From: Pseudomonas botevensis
GTDB lineage: Bacteria; Pseudomonadota; Gammaproteobacteria; Pseudomonadales; Pseudomonadaceae
Assembly: GCF_019145475.1 (NCBI RefSeq)
Contig: NZ_JAHTKI010000007.1
Span: 124,001 to 188,000, forward strand
Reading direction: 5' to 3'
Length of the DNA: 64,000 nt
In this document: one piece after another, positions 1 through 7,938 of the stretch
Layout of the letters: every line of letters begins with the position of its first letter
How positions within the stretch are numbered: position 1 is the first letter of the stretch
Translations under genes and position numbers: made by a program
The notes under the pieces: generated by a model
What the model saw: the letters and a program-made list of their open reading frames with translations, nothing else
The model's database searches: none
What the model was told of the DNA's origin: nothing

Positions 1-880
1 CGATCAACTGGTCGATCGGGCTCAGCACGCGGCCCATCAGGATCGAACCGGCAATCATCATCCCGGCAGTCATGTCGCCCTTAATCACCAGCAAGGCACC
101 GAGGCCCAGCACCAGCGATTGCAGGCACAGGCGCAGGGTCTTGCTCAGCGAACTGATCACCGCACCGGTATCGCTGGCCTGGTTTTGCAGGCCGAGGAAG
201 CGCGAATGCACGTTGAACCAACGCTTGCGCAGCGAACCGAGCATGCCCATGGCTTGAATGGTTTCGGCGTTGTGCAGGTGGCTGGTGGCCAACTGGCTGG
301 ACTTCTGCGAGAAGCCAGCGGCCTCGCCCAGCGGTTTTTTGGTCATGTATTCGTTGAGGATCGCCAGGGCGATCAGCAGCACCGCGCCGGCGGTGGCGAG
401 TACGCCGAGCCAGACGTTGAACAGGTAAATCACAAACAGATAGATCGGGAACCACGGCGCATCGAAAAACGCGAACAGCGCAGGCCCGGTGACGAATTGG
501 CGGATGTGGGTCAGATCGCCCAGGGATTGCCCGGCGTTGCCTTCGCCCTTGAACAGGTTGCGCTCGAACGCCGCCTGATAGACCCGCAGGTTGAAACGAC
601 GCTCCAGCTGGCTACCGATACGGATCACGATAAAACTGCGCACCACTTCCAGCAGGCCGATGAAGGCGAAGAAGCCGACGACCATCAGCGACAGCATCGC
701 CAGGGTCGTTTCGTTCTGTGAAGACAGCACCCGGTCGTAGACCTGAAGCATATATATGGAGGGCACCAGCATCAGCACGTTAATCAGTGCAGTAAAGCAT
801 CCGACGCTGATCAGAATGCTCTTATAGTCACCCAATGCCTTGAATAAGGGAGCGGTGGCTGGGGCCTTCGCCATCTTCAT
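1..880 (-). CDS. aprD: Type I secretion ABC transporter AprD, N-terminal part (cut by window edge)
   Basis: This is the inner-membrane ABC permease/ATPase of the type I exporter that sends serralysin straight out of the cell, together with an adaptor (AprE) and an outer-membrane channel (AprF) expected just outside the window. About 293 residues are visible. They cover the transmembrane region only, with hydrophobic stretches such as ISVGCFTALINVLMLVPSIY followed by MLQVYDRVL and ETTLAML, which are typical of the PrtD/AprD family. The nucleotide-binding domain lies beyond position 1. The start at 880 has AGGAA upstream. The gene is on the same strand as aprA and aprI, the usual apr order in fluorescent pseudomonads. 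Confidence 0.88.
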   Translation of the reverse strand, partial: MKMAKAPATAPLFKALGDYKSILISVGCFTALINVLMLVPSIYMLQVYDRVLSSQNETTLAMLSLMVVGFFAFIGLLEVVRSFIVIRIGSQLERRFNLRVYQAAFERNLFKGEGNAGQSLGDLTHIRQFVTGPALFAFFDAPWFPIYLFVIYLFNVWLGVLATAGAVLLIALAILNEYMTKKPLGEAAGFSQKSSQLATSHLHNAETIQAMGMLGSLRKRWFNVHSRFLGLQNQASDTGAVISSLSKTLRLCLQSLVLGLGALLVIKGDMTAGMMIAGSILMGRVLSPIDQLI

Positions 881-1086
881 TGATTATTCCTGAAATGATA
901 TTCCCCGCCATTCTTTGGCGAGACGCTTCAATTATTGATCCGTGCAGTTGCCGGAATATGTCTTGCAAGTTTTCCGCTTACACTTCAATAACAACTTTTC
1001 TCTTCCAAAGAGCATTCGCGTTATTGATGCACTGCTTATAACTGCAACGTGGCACCTTATATTCAACTTGCAGTCATTACCGATGT

Positions 1087-1512
1087 TCATGGCTGTTGCG
1101 CGGCGCGTTTCAGCGTAATCACCAGGCCCGACTTCAAAGTGCTCAGATAAAGCCCATCACGTTGTCGGCTGAAGAACTGGATTCTTGAGCCTTCCTTGCC
1201 GGTGATCGACAGGCCGTCAGGGTCGGGAAACCAGCCGATCGGCGTCTGCTCCAGCCAGGCTCCCAGGCAATCGGCACCCTTGCCCAGGGTCTGGTCGGGT
1301 TCAAGGTCGATCTGACAGGTGTTCGAGGGCTTGTCTTGCAGTGCCTGGGCATCAGCGGCGTCAGTGGGCGCGGTCAAGGTCGCGTGCCAGTGGCCGGCGA
1401 ATGCCGAGGGATCTTCGAGCCTGAGGCTGCTTGCCATGGTTGTTTCTCCGGAAATCATCAGCATCGGCAGCAGAAAGGTCGCGGCCATGCGGGTAAAAGC
1501 CTTTTCGATCAT
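1087..1512 (-). CDS. aprI: Alkaline protease inhibitor AprI/Inh
   Basis: Small periplasmic inhibitor (141 residues) of the serralysin encoded just upstream; in this family the N-terminal strand of the mature protein plugs the protease active site. A hydrophobic leader (MAATFLLPMLMI) precedes a mature start near SSLRLEDPSAFAGHW. The two cysteines (in NTCQID and ADCLGAW) match the single disulphide of the Inh family, and length is normal. A longer in-frame reading exists upstream, but ATG at 1512 is preferred because GGAG sits 11 bases before it. It lies between aprA and aprD, so protease, inhibitor and exporter are probably co-expressed, with the hairpin at 1569-1595 tuning the ratio. Confidence 0.9.
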   Translation of the reverse strand: MIEKAFTRMAATFLLPMLMISGETTMASSLRLEDPSAFAGHWHATLTAPTDAADAQALQDKPSNTCQIDLEPDQTLGKGADCLGAWLEQTPIGWFPDPDGLSITGKEGSRIQFFSRQRDGLYLSTLKSGLVITLKRAAQQP

Positions 1513-1568
1513 GGGAAATTTCGCTCCGAAGCGTAGCCTTGCTGACGAATCAAGGCGATGCAAGTGAA

Positions 1569-1595
1569 GAAAGCGGCGCATCGAGCGCCGCTTTC
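1569..1595 (-). terminator. Stem-loop between aprA and aprI
   Basis: Perfect 11-bp inverted repeat (GAAAGCGGCGC at 1569-1579, loop ATCGA, GCGCCGCTTTC at 1585-1595) directly after the aprA stop. On the minus strand it runs into a short T-containing stretch, so it may be a partial terminator or an mRNA 3'-end stabiliser that lowers inhibitor and exporter expression relative to the protease. Confidence 0.7.
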
Positions 1596-1605
1596 CCGTT
1601 TCACA

Positions 1606-3072
1606 TCACGCCACGATGTCGCTGAGCGCTGCCTGGCCTACGGTGCTGACCTGGAAATCAGCCACGCCATGCCCGGAGAAGTCCACCGACAGCAGACTGT
1701 TGCCGCCCGACGAGGTCAGGACTGCGTCGCCCGCCGCGCCGGTGAAGGCGCTGACGAAGTGCAGGCCGGCGCCTTTGGTGATACCGGTCAGGTCGATTTT
1801 GTCCAGGCCGCTGACAAAATCGAGGATCTGATCGATCGCACCCGGCTTGGAGTCGGAGCTGGCCGCGAACACGAAGGTGTCCGAACCTGCGCCGCCCCAC
1901 AGCTTGTCGGCGCCACCGGCCCCGTAAATGATGTCGTTGCCGGCACCACCCTTGAGCTCGTTGGCCACGCTGTTGCCGATCAGCAGGTCGTTGCCCGAAC
2001 CGCCGATGGCGTTCTCGATGGTGACGCCCTTGGCGATGGACACGTTGCCCACCAGGCCGCCAACATCGGAGAACGAGGCTTCATTGAGGTTGATCTTCTG
2101 GTTCTGGGTAAAACCCGAGAAGTCGAAGGTGTCCTTGCCGCCCGCGTCCCAGACCGAGAACACCAGCTTGTCGGCCGACGACGAGGCGCTGAGGAAATCG
2201 CGACCGGCGTTGGAGTTGAAGCCGTAGGTGGTGTCACCGGTACGGGTGGTCATGTTGGCGCCGTAGAGCTTCTGGATCGCCGCGATATCGTCCATCAGCG
2301 GACCGGACGAATAGGCTTCCACCCCACCCTTGCTGAAGTTCTGGCTGGTGTTGCTCTCGCTCCAGTAACTCATGACGCTGTAGCCGCGGGTGTCTTGCCC
2401 GTAGGTGGCGTCGTTGTAGGTCGGGTTGCCGTTGCCGGCGTTGTAGTCGCCCGGATGCGCCAGGCCCAGGGTGTGACCGATCTCGTGGGTCAGAGTCTGA
2501 CGGCCGTAGTTGTTCAGGTCCGGGGTCTTGTTCGGGGTGTAGCTGCTGTTGATCAAGTACCACGAAGTACCGTCATAACCGGCACCGGTGCCTGGCAGAT
2601 AGGCGAACGCCGCAGCGCCGTCCTGGCCGCCACTGTAGTTGCCGAAGGTCATGTGACCGTCACCGCCCGAGGCTTTCTCGGTGAAGGTGACGTTGGCCAC
2701 ATCGGCCCAGGATTGCATGGCGAGCTTGGCCTGGGTTTGTTGTTGTGTACTGAACTGACTGAACCCGCTGATCCCGTGCTTGTTCATCGTGCTGGACGAT
2801 GCCGAGGTCAGGAACGTGTAGGTGAGTTCGATCTTGCCGCTGCCATCCTTGTCCTGATAGGCAGCGCCGTCGCGCAGCAACTGGGTTGCGGCCTGGTCGA
2901 CGGAAAAGGAGGGTTTGCCATTGACCGTGAGGTTGCCGCCACGATCGTATTGATGGCTGAAGCTATTGATCTGGTTATACGCCGTGCTGGCGGCTGCCAG
3001 AGGTTGCGGCGCCGCGCCCAGCTGGAAAGCCTGTTCGGCGGTATCAATAGCGTTAGCTTTTACTTTCGACAT
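1606..3072 (-). CDS. aprA: Serralysin-type alkaline metalloprotease AprA
   Basis: Secreted zinc metalloprotease of 488 residues, close to the usual length. The zinc-binding motif [11 protein letters not shown] starts at His196 (His196, Glu197, His200, His206), and the Met-turn is visible as YSVMSYW. The C-terminal half carries RTX calcium repeats of the GGxGxD type ([33 protein letters not shown]). The C-terminal tail is the uncleaved type I secretion signal, and there is no Sec leader. ATG at 3072 is chosen over a longer reading because AGGAAG precedes it and [16 protein letters not shown] is the typical family start. Inhibitor and exporter genes follow. In the family it degrades milk and host proteins; that role here is inferred. 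Confidence 0.96.
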   Translation of the reverse strand: MSKVKANAIDTAEQAFQLGAAPQPLAAASTAYNQINSFSHQYDRGGNLTVNGKPSFSVDQAATQLLRDGAAYQDKDGSGKIELTYTFLTSASSSTMNKHGISGFSQFSTQQQTQAKLAMQSWADVANVTFTEKASGGDGHMTFGNYSGGQDGAAAFAYLPGTGAGYDGTSWYLINSSYTPNKTPDLNNYGRQTLTHEIGHTLGLAHPGDYNAGNGNPTYNDATYGQDTRGYSVMSYWSESNTSQNFSKGGVEAYSSGPLMDDIAAIQKLYGANMTTRTGDTTYGFNSNAGRDFLSASSSADKLVFSVWDAGGKDTFDFSGFTQNQKINLNEASFSDVGGLVGNVSIAKGVTIENAIGGSGNDLLIGNSVANELKGGAGNDIIYGAGGADKLWGGAGSDTFVFAASSDSKPGAIDQILDFVSGLDKIDLTGITKGAGLHFVSAFTGAAGDAVLTSSGGNSLLSVDFSGHGVADFQVSTVGQAALSDIVA

Positions 3073-3394
3073 AAACACACTTCCTTGTTTAGCAATGGAA
3101 CAGTTTTTGTCCGATAGCGACAATCTCTGGCGAGATCGTCCTATCACTCGCCCAATGAAGGCGAAAGAAAACTGACACAATTTGAAATCATGCGTCTAGC
3201 GTTTTTTTGAGTTCAAATCGGGCTGTTCCGGGGAAACTCCCGTAAACAATGCTTATGCCGCAGAAAGAATGTTTAATTATTGGTACATTTGCCTAATTGT
3301 CTGACGATTTCTTATTTAAATATTAAATATCGGTAAGTTATTTTTTGTTATGCGCGTCTCGTTTCTGCACTTTATCAGTGCAAATGCCAGTGTA

Positions 3395-3408
3395 TTGATA
3401 TCAATCAA
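3395..3408. promoter_or_regulatory. Perfect Anr/Dnr (FNR-type) box far upstream of aprA
   Basis: TTGATATCAATCAA matches TTGAT-N4-ATCAA at all ten fixed positions. It lies about 325 bases before the aprA start and downstream of the convergently placed end of the binding-protein gene. Function is unproven: the distance is large for a class II activator site, though a distal promoter or repression is possible. Confidence 0.5.
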
Positions 3409-3429
3409 CTAACAGACGCCGGAAAAAGC

Positions 3430-3524
3430 TTTTGTGGGAGCGGGCTTGCTCGCGAAGAGGTCGTATCAGCCAGCATTGTTGTGACTGACACACCGCCTTC
3501 AAGGGCAAGCCCGCCCCGACAAAA
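3430..3524. repeat. REP doublet (inverted pair)
   Basis: Left unit TTTTGTGGGAGCGGGCTTGC starting at 3430 and an inverted, imperfect copy ending at 3524 (plus strand AAGGGCAAGCCCGCCCCGAC from 3501). This is the typical extragenic palindromic repeat of fluorescent pseudomonads, arranged as two facing units about 45 bases apart. It sits downstream of the binding-protein gene and may also act as an mRNA 3' end. Confidence 0.85.
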
Positions 3525-3543
3525 GGGGGGGGGTGGCGGATTT

Positions 3544-4629
3544 TCAGTTGCCGGTACGAATCTTGTTCCACACCCGCGTGCGAATCCGGTCGATGTTCAG
3601 CGGCATCGCTTCCAGTGCGAACAGCTTGCCCATCATTTCGGGGCTTGGGTAAACCTTGGTGTCGTTCTTGATCGCCGGGTCGATCAGGCTGTCGGCCTGC
3701 TGGTTGCCGTTGGCGTAGTGGACGTAGTTGCTGATGCCGGCCATCACGTCCGGACGCAGCAGGTAGTTCATGAAGGCGTAACCAGCCTTCTCGTCCGGGG
3801 CGTCGGCGGGCATGGCAACCATGTCGAACCAGATCGCCGCACCTTCCTTGGGAATCGAGTAGCCAATATCGACGCCGTTCTTCGCCTCTTTGGCGCGATT
3901 CTCCGCTTGCAGGATGTCGCCGGAGAAGCCGACCGCCACACAGATATCGCCGTTGGCCAGGTCGCTGGTGTACTTCGAGGAGTGGAAGTAGCTGACATAC
4001 GGCCGCACTTTCATCAGCAACGCTTCGGCCTTCTTGTAGTCCTCGGAGTTCTTGCTGTGGTGCGGCAAACCGAGGTAATTGAGCGCCGCCGGGAGCAGTT
4101 CCGGACCGTTGTCGAGAATCGCCACGCCGCACTTTTGCAGTTTTTCCATGTATTGGGGCTTGAAGATCAGGTCCCAGGAATCCACCGGTGCATCATCCCC
4201 CAGCACGGCCTTGACCTTGGCGATGTTGTAGCCGATGCCGGTGCTGCCCCACAGATACGGAAAGCCATGTTCGTTACCCGGATCATTGGTCTGCAAAGCC
4301 TTGAGCAGTACCGAGTTGAGGTTCTTCCAGTTGGACAACTGGCTCTTGTCGAGCTTCTTCAGCGCCCCGCCCTGGATTTGGCGCGCCATGAAATGGTTGG
4401 AGGGAAACACCACGTCATAACCGGATTTGCCGGTCATCAGTTTGCCGTCGAGGGTTTCGTTGCTGTCATAGACGTCATAGGTGACGCCGACACCGGTTTC
4501 TTTCTCGAAATTTTTCGTGGTATCCGGGGCGATGTAGTCGGACCAGTTGTAGACCTTGACCGTATCCGCCGCATGAGCGAGGGACACGGCGAACATCAGG
4601 GGCGCCAGAGCGAGGGTCTTTCGGATCAT
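3544..4629 (-). CDS. Polyamine-type ABC transporter periplasmic binding protein (PotF/SpuD family)
   Basis: Periplasmic solute-binding protein of 361 residues with a Sec signal peptide (MIRKTLALAPLMFAVSLAHA, cleavage after AHA). The family signature near the mature N-terminus is clear: VYNWSDYIAPDTTKNFEKET, then YDVVFPSNHFM, VAVGFSGDI and YVHYANGNQ, as in putrescine/spermidine binders PotF and SpuD. ATG at 4629 is preceded by AGGAA; a longer frame lacks such a site. No permease or ATPase genes are adjacent, so it probably works with an ABC transporter encoded elsewhere. The neighbouring cupin and FAD oxidase-like genes suggest uptake plus oxidation of a polyamine or related amine. The exact substrate cannot be read from sequence. 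Confidence 0.85.
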   Translation of the reverse strand: MIRKTLALAPLMFAVSLAHAADTVKVYNWSDYIAPDTTKNFEKETGVGVTYDVYDSNETLDGKLMTGKSGYDVVFPSNHFMARQIQGGALKKLDKSQLSNWKNLNSVLLKALQTNDPGNEHGFPYLWGSTGIGYNIAKVKAVLGDDAPVDSWDLIFKPQYMEKLQKCGVAILDNGPELLPAALNYLGLPHHSKNSEDYKKAEALLMKVRPYVSYFHSSKYTSDLANGDICVAVGFSGDILQAENRAKEAKNGVDIGYSIPKEGAAIWFDMVAMPADAPDEKAGYAFMNYLLRPDVMAGISNYVHYANGNQQADSLIDPAIKNDTKVYPSPEMMGKLFALEAMPLNIDRIRTRVWNKIRTGN

Positions 4630-4696
4630 GGATCGATTCCTGTGTGGGCTGTTGTCTTTTTTGTTGAAGCTGGCAGGCAATCAAAGGATCGGAGAA

Positions 4697-5041
4697 TCAG
4701 AAAATCAGGACGTAGCTCTTGCGCACGGTTTCCTGGATATCCCAGACGCCGAGCGTGTTGGCCGGCAACATCAGCGCGTCGCCACCTTGTATGTGCAGGG
4801 TTTCTCCTCCGCCATCCGGGGTGAAGGTGCAGCGCCCGGAGATGAAATGGCAGAACTCCTGGGCAGTGATCTGTCGGCGCCAGCGACCGGGGGTGCATTC
4901 CCAGACGCCGGTTTCGACGCCATCGTCGCGCTCGACGCTGGTGGTCGAGGCGATGGCCACCGGCGTGCCGATCGGCACGGCCACCGGGTTGGATTCGTCC
5001 AGTTGCAGGCTGGCGGTGTTTTTGAATTGGGTGATGCTCAT
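4697..5041 (-). CDS. Small cupin-domain protein (DUF861-like)
   Basis: 114-residue single-domain cupin. The second half carries a typical cupin run (EFCHFISGRCTFTPDGG followed by GGDALMLPANTLGVWDI), as in the DUF861/EutQ-like group often encoded next to amine-oxidising FAD enzymes. No signal peptide. It lies 30 bases downstream of the FAD oxidoreductase gene and 67 bases upstream of the binding-protein gene, so the three are probably one transcript. Enzyme activity is unknown; a role in handling an amine breakdown intermediate is only an inference from context. Confidence 0.75.
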   Translation of the reverse strand: MSITQFKNTASLQLDESNPVAVPIGTPVAIASTTSVERDDGVETGVWECTPGRWRRQITAQEFCHFISGRCTFTPDGGGETLHIQGGDALMLPANTLGVWDIQETVRKSYVLIF

Positions 5042-5071
5042 GGCGTTACCTGTCTTGGAGAAAAACGACGT

Positions 5072-6478
5072 TTAGTGCATGAAACCTTCCATGAACCCGG
5101 CCACGCTGCTGGCGAGCTTGCGCCGCCATGGCGCGGTCGCCGGGTTGGCGAGGGTCTGGTCTTCGTGAACGAAGCTTTTGATGATCGCGTTGTAGCCGAG
5201 CCAGCGGCACGGTTCCGGCTCCCAGGCCCGCAGCGCATGAATACCGCCGTCGGGCAGCACCCAGGGCTGGCGCACCAGGTCGGTGTCGCGCTCGAGAATC
5301 AGGTCGGCCAGGGTACGCCCGCCCAGGTTGCTGGCGCCGACACCCTCCCCGCCGTAGCCGCCGGACAGCGCGATGCCATTGGCCCGATCGCAAAGCATGT
5401 GCGGCTTGAAATGCCGGGACATGCCGAGATTGCCGCCCCAGGCGTGGGTGATCTGGACGTTTTTAAGCTGGGGGAACAGTTCGCCGAACAGATAGCGGCG
5501 CAATTCCACCTCATCCCGGGTCAGGTCGAAGTTTTGGCGCAGTTTGCCGGCGAACTGATAACCGCCCCGAGCGCCGAAGATCAGTCGATTGTCGGCGCTG
5601 CGCTGACCGTAAGTGACCTGCCGACTGAATTCGCTGAAGGCCTGGCCACGATTGAGGCCGATCTCGTCCCAGGTGGCCGACGACAACGGCTCGGTGGCGA
5701 CAATCAGGCTCTGCACCGGCAACTGATAACGCCCGAGCGGCGGCAGCGTCACCGAATAACCTTCGATGGCCGGCACGATCCAGCGACTGCGCACACTGGC
5801 CCTGTCGGTGCGCAGGCTGCCCGCCCGCCAATGGGTGACCGGGCTGTTTTCGTAAATCTTCACGCCCATGTTCGCAACAGTCCGTGCCAGACCCCGCACC
5901 AGTTTCGCCGGCTGAATGGTCGCCACATGCGGCGCATAAATCGCACCGTACGGTTTGGCGACGCGCAGCTGTTGCGCCAATTGTTCAGGGTTCAGCCAGC
6001 GGTAATCGTCGTCGGTCAAACCCTGGGCATGCAGCTCGTCGAGGTAGCGGCGCAGGCTCGTCTCCTGCTCCGGGTAACGCGCGGCGCAGTACAGCGCTCC
6101 GCCCTTGCGGTAATCGCAGTCGATGCCTTCACGTTCGAGGACGATTTCCACTTCATCGGGAATGCTGTGCAGCAAATCGAAGGAGGCTCGGCGCTGTTGC
6201 GGCGACAGCCCAGCGAGCAGGCGATCCTCGCCGAGCAGATTGCCCATCAGCCAGCCGCCGTTGCGTCCCGATGCGCCGAAACCGGCGGTCTGCGCCTCGA
6301 TAATGGCGATGTCCAGGCCCGGCGCGAGTTTCTTCAGGTAGTACGCCGTCCACAGACCGGTATACCCGGCGCCGATGATCGCCACATCGACATCCAGGTC
6401 CTGCTCCAGCGCCGGGCGCGCGGTCAGCGTCTCGTCGAGTTGGTCCATCCACAAACTGATAGTGCGCCACGCCGACAT
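5072..6478 (-). CDS. FAD-dependent amine oxidoreductase (PuuB/DAO family)
   Basis: 468-residue flavoprotein of the DAO superfamily, resembling gamma-glutamylputrescine oxidase-like enzymes. The dinucleotide-binding motif VAIIGAGYTGLWTAYYL is near residue 30, followed by GFGASGRNGGW, typical of this branch, and the C-terminal FAD-contact region contains YGGEGVGASNLGG. ATG at 6478 is chosen because GGAG lies 6 bases upstream, although an ATG 15 bases earlier is also open. First gene of a likely operon with the cupin and the polyamine-type binding protein. Expected reaction: oxidation of a primary or secondary amine with release of H2O2. Substrate not determined. Confidence 0.85.
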   Translation of the reverse strand: MSAWRTISLWMDQLDETLTARPALEQDLDVDVAIIGAGYTGLWTAYYLKKLAPGLDIAIIEAQTAGFGASGRNGGWLMGNLLGEDRLLAGLSPQQRRASFDLLHSIPDEVEIVLEREGIDCDYRKGGALYCAARYPEQETSLRRYLDELHAQGLTDDDYRWLNPEQLAQQLRVAKPYGAIYAPHVATIQPAKLVRGLARTVANMGVKIYENSPVTHWRAGSLRTDRASVRSRWIVPAIEGYSVTLPPLGRYQLPVQSLIVATEPLSSATWDEIGLNRGQAFSEFSRQVTYGQRSADNRLIFGARGGYQFAGKLRQNFDLTRDEVELRRYLFGELFPQLKNVQITHAWGGNLGMSRHFKPHMLCDRANGIALSGGYGGEGVGASNLGGRTLADLILERDTDLVRQPWVLPDGGIHALRAWEPEPCRWLGYNAIIKSFVHEDQTLANPATAPWRRKLASSVAGFMEGFMH

Positions 6479-6529
6479 GCAAGACTCCGCCAATCAAACT
6501 TTCGATGGCGTCGATCCTAGTGGCTGACC

Positions 6530-7345
6530 TCAGGGACTGTCTTGCGCGCGTGCCCGCAAAGAAATTTGTTTGGCGTAGGCCTTGGGCGACTGGCCGGTGT
6601 GCTGGCGGAAACAGCTGTAGAACGCCGACAACGAGTTGAATCCGGCGGCGAACGCCAGCTCATCAATGCGCAGCGGCACCGGAGCGCCATCGAGCGAGCG
6701 CAGCAGATGCTGCAACCGCGCGTGATTGACGTAACGATAGAAGCTCTGCCCCAGCACCTGGTTCAACAGGTAGGAAATCTGATTGCGGCTGTAGCCGCAC
6801 TCCTTCGCCACCCGCTGCAGATCAAGCTCGGGGTCCAGGTACGGTTGCTGGCGCTGGAAATACTGCTGCAAGTCATCCGCCATGAAGCTCAGCTGACGCG
6901 GTGACAGGCCGAGACGGCTTTCCGCCGGACGCTGATTCGGCGCCTTGGCGCGGGACGTTTCGCCGCGAACCAGCGAAGCGTATTCGTTGACGCGCCAGAT
7001 CAGCCCGTCCTTGACCGTGATCGCTTCGCTGGAGCGAAACGACACCAGGCCATCGCCACCTCGCAGCGTGACTTCGTATTGAATAAACGCCGTGTTGCCA
7101 TCGATGCGGATGCGGTCGCAATGCTCCAGCGCTTCGTCCGATTCACGAGGCATGCTCACGCGCACGTACTCACGCAGTTCGTCGAGTCCAAGCACCCGGT
7201 TCTGAAAAAAATCGTTGTACTGGATGTCCGGGTGATACAGCGCCATCACGCCATCCAGGTCCCGATGTTTCCAGCACAGGTGATAGCGCATGACCGTCTC
7301 GCCCGTGGCGCGGGTCTGCTGCGGGCCGTCATCATCAGCGTGCAT
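6530..7345 (-). CDS. AraC-family regulator with an N-terminal SnoaL/NTF2-like domain
   Basis: 271 residues in two parts. Residues about 10-115 look like a SnoaL/NTF2-like fold (MRYHLCWKHRDLDGVMALYH, then SSEAITVKDGLIWRVNEYAS). Residues about 165-265 are an AraC/XylS DNA-binding domain with two helix-turn-helix units (LQRVAKECGYSRNQISYLL and IDELAFAAGFNSLSAFYSCF, ending RQHTGQSPKAYAK). The SnoaL-like part probably binds a small effector. It lies 51 bases upstream of the FAD oxidase-like gene on the same strand, so it is the likely local regulator. The start has no strong ribosome site, so a downstream ATG at 7291 is possible. Confidence 0.82.
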   Translation of the reverse strand: MHADDDGPQQTRATGETVMRYHLCWKHRDLDGVMALYHPDIQYNDFFQNRVLGLDELREYVRVSMPRESDEALEHCDRIRIDGNTAFIQYEVTLRGGDGLVSFRSSEAITVKDGLIWRVNEYASLVRGETSRAKAPNQRPAESRLGLSPRQLSFMADDLQQYFQRQQPYLDPELDLQRVAKECGYSRNQISYLLNQVLGQSFYRYVNHARLQHLLRSLDGAPVPLRIDELAFAAGFNSLSAFYSCFRQHTGQSPKAYAKQISLRARAQDSP

Positions 7346-7606
7346 AGAGGACTCGAAAAAAAGAACCGAGCTTGCCCAACTTCAGGCCGGCCAGCAATGA
7401 CCAAGGCAGTGATAGCACTTTGACCAAAAGTCGCGTCAGCGTGACATACATCAAAAAAATCAGCGCAATCGCTAAATGAACTGAAAATTCTCACAGGATT
7501 TTCACAGGCGGATGCTACTTTTAATGGAGTCATCGGTTGAGCCAATGAAGGCTCTTCCCACCTACCTGAGCAAAAGGAAGCGCTCGATGAAGAAGGCGGG
7601 CTACAC

Positions 7607-7879
7607 ATGAATCAAGGGTCAAGCAAAGTCACGTTCCCCAATGCCTGCCAGCTGATGCGCTGGCATTTTCATCCCATGGGGTTTGAAGCGACCATGGACG
7701 CACCCGGCAGCATGATCGCGCGCCTGTTCGATCGCGCCAGTGGTGAAACCAGGATTGCCATCGCCGGCATTCCCTGCGCGACGGTGATGAACGCCGCCGA
7801 TGTCGAACGAATAATCGAAGCCGTAGAAGACGAACTGGAAGCTTTCATTCCCCCAGAGTCTCTTAAAAGTTACGCCTAA
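7607..7879 (+). CDS. DUF1652 family protein
   Basis: 90-residue soluble protein with the pattern of the Pseudomonas DUF1652 family: an N-terminal helix ending in FHPMGFEATMD, a short strand region (SMIARLFDRASGETRIAIAG) and a C-terminal helix (VERIIEAVEDELEAF). No signal peptide or membrane segment. Function unknown. It is monocistronic, between its own upstream region and a bidirectional terminator shared with the helicase gene. Confidence 0.8.
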   Translation: MNQGSSKVTFPNACQLMRWHFHPMGFEATMDAPGSMIARLFDRASGETRIAIAGIPCATVMNAADVERIIEAVEDELEAFIPPESLKSYA

Positions 7880-7895
7880 GCTTTTGCTTTAAAAC

Positions 7896-7925
7896 AAAAA
7901 AGCCCGCTTTATGCGGGCTTTTTTT
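7896..7925. terminator. Bidirectional intrinsic terminator between DUF1652 and helicase genes
   Basis: AAAAAAGCCCGC, loop TTTAT, GCGGGCTTTTTTT: a GC-rich stem flanked by A and T runs on both sides, placed between two converging genes. Confidence 0.95.
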
Positions 7926-7938
7926 GTGAGCGCGGGAA

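Larger units (their letters stand above)
3073..3543. other. aprA upstream region, AT-rich, no gene
   Basis: 471 bases without a convincing gene. The part next to aprA (about 3180-3370) is clearly AT-rich, as expected for the aprA promoter region. It also holds a perfect Anr/FNR-type palindrome (3395-3408) and a REP doublet (3430-3524), listed separately. I could not pick one promoter with confidence. Confidence 0.6.

Noticed and set aside
1558..3117. Long plus-strand frame opposite aprA
   Set aside because: Shadow of the serralysin gene; no domain or start signal.
3521..3545. Run of nine G next to the REP doublet, considered as a slippage switch
   Set aside because: It lies downstream of the stop codon of the binding-protein gene and in no promoter that I can identify.
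4628..6520. A 630-codon plus-strand open frame across the amine oxidase operon
   Set aside because: Crosses three well-supported minus-strand genes. Low-complexity translation typical of a GC-rich shadow frame.
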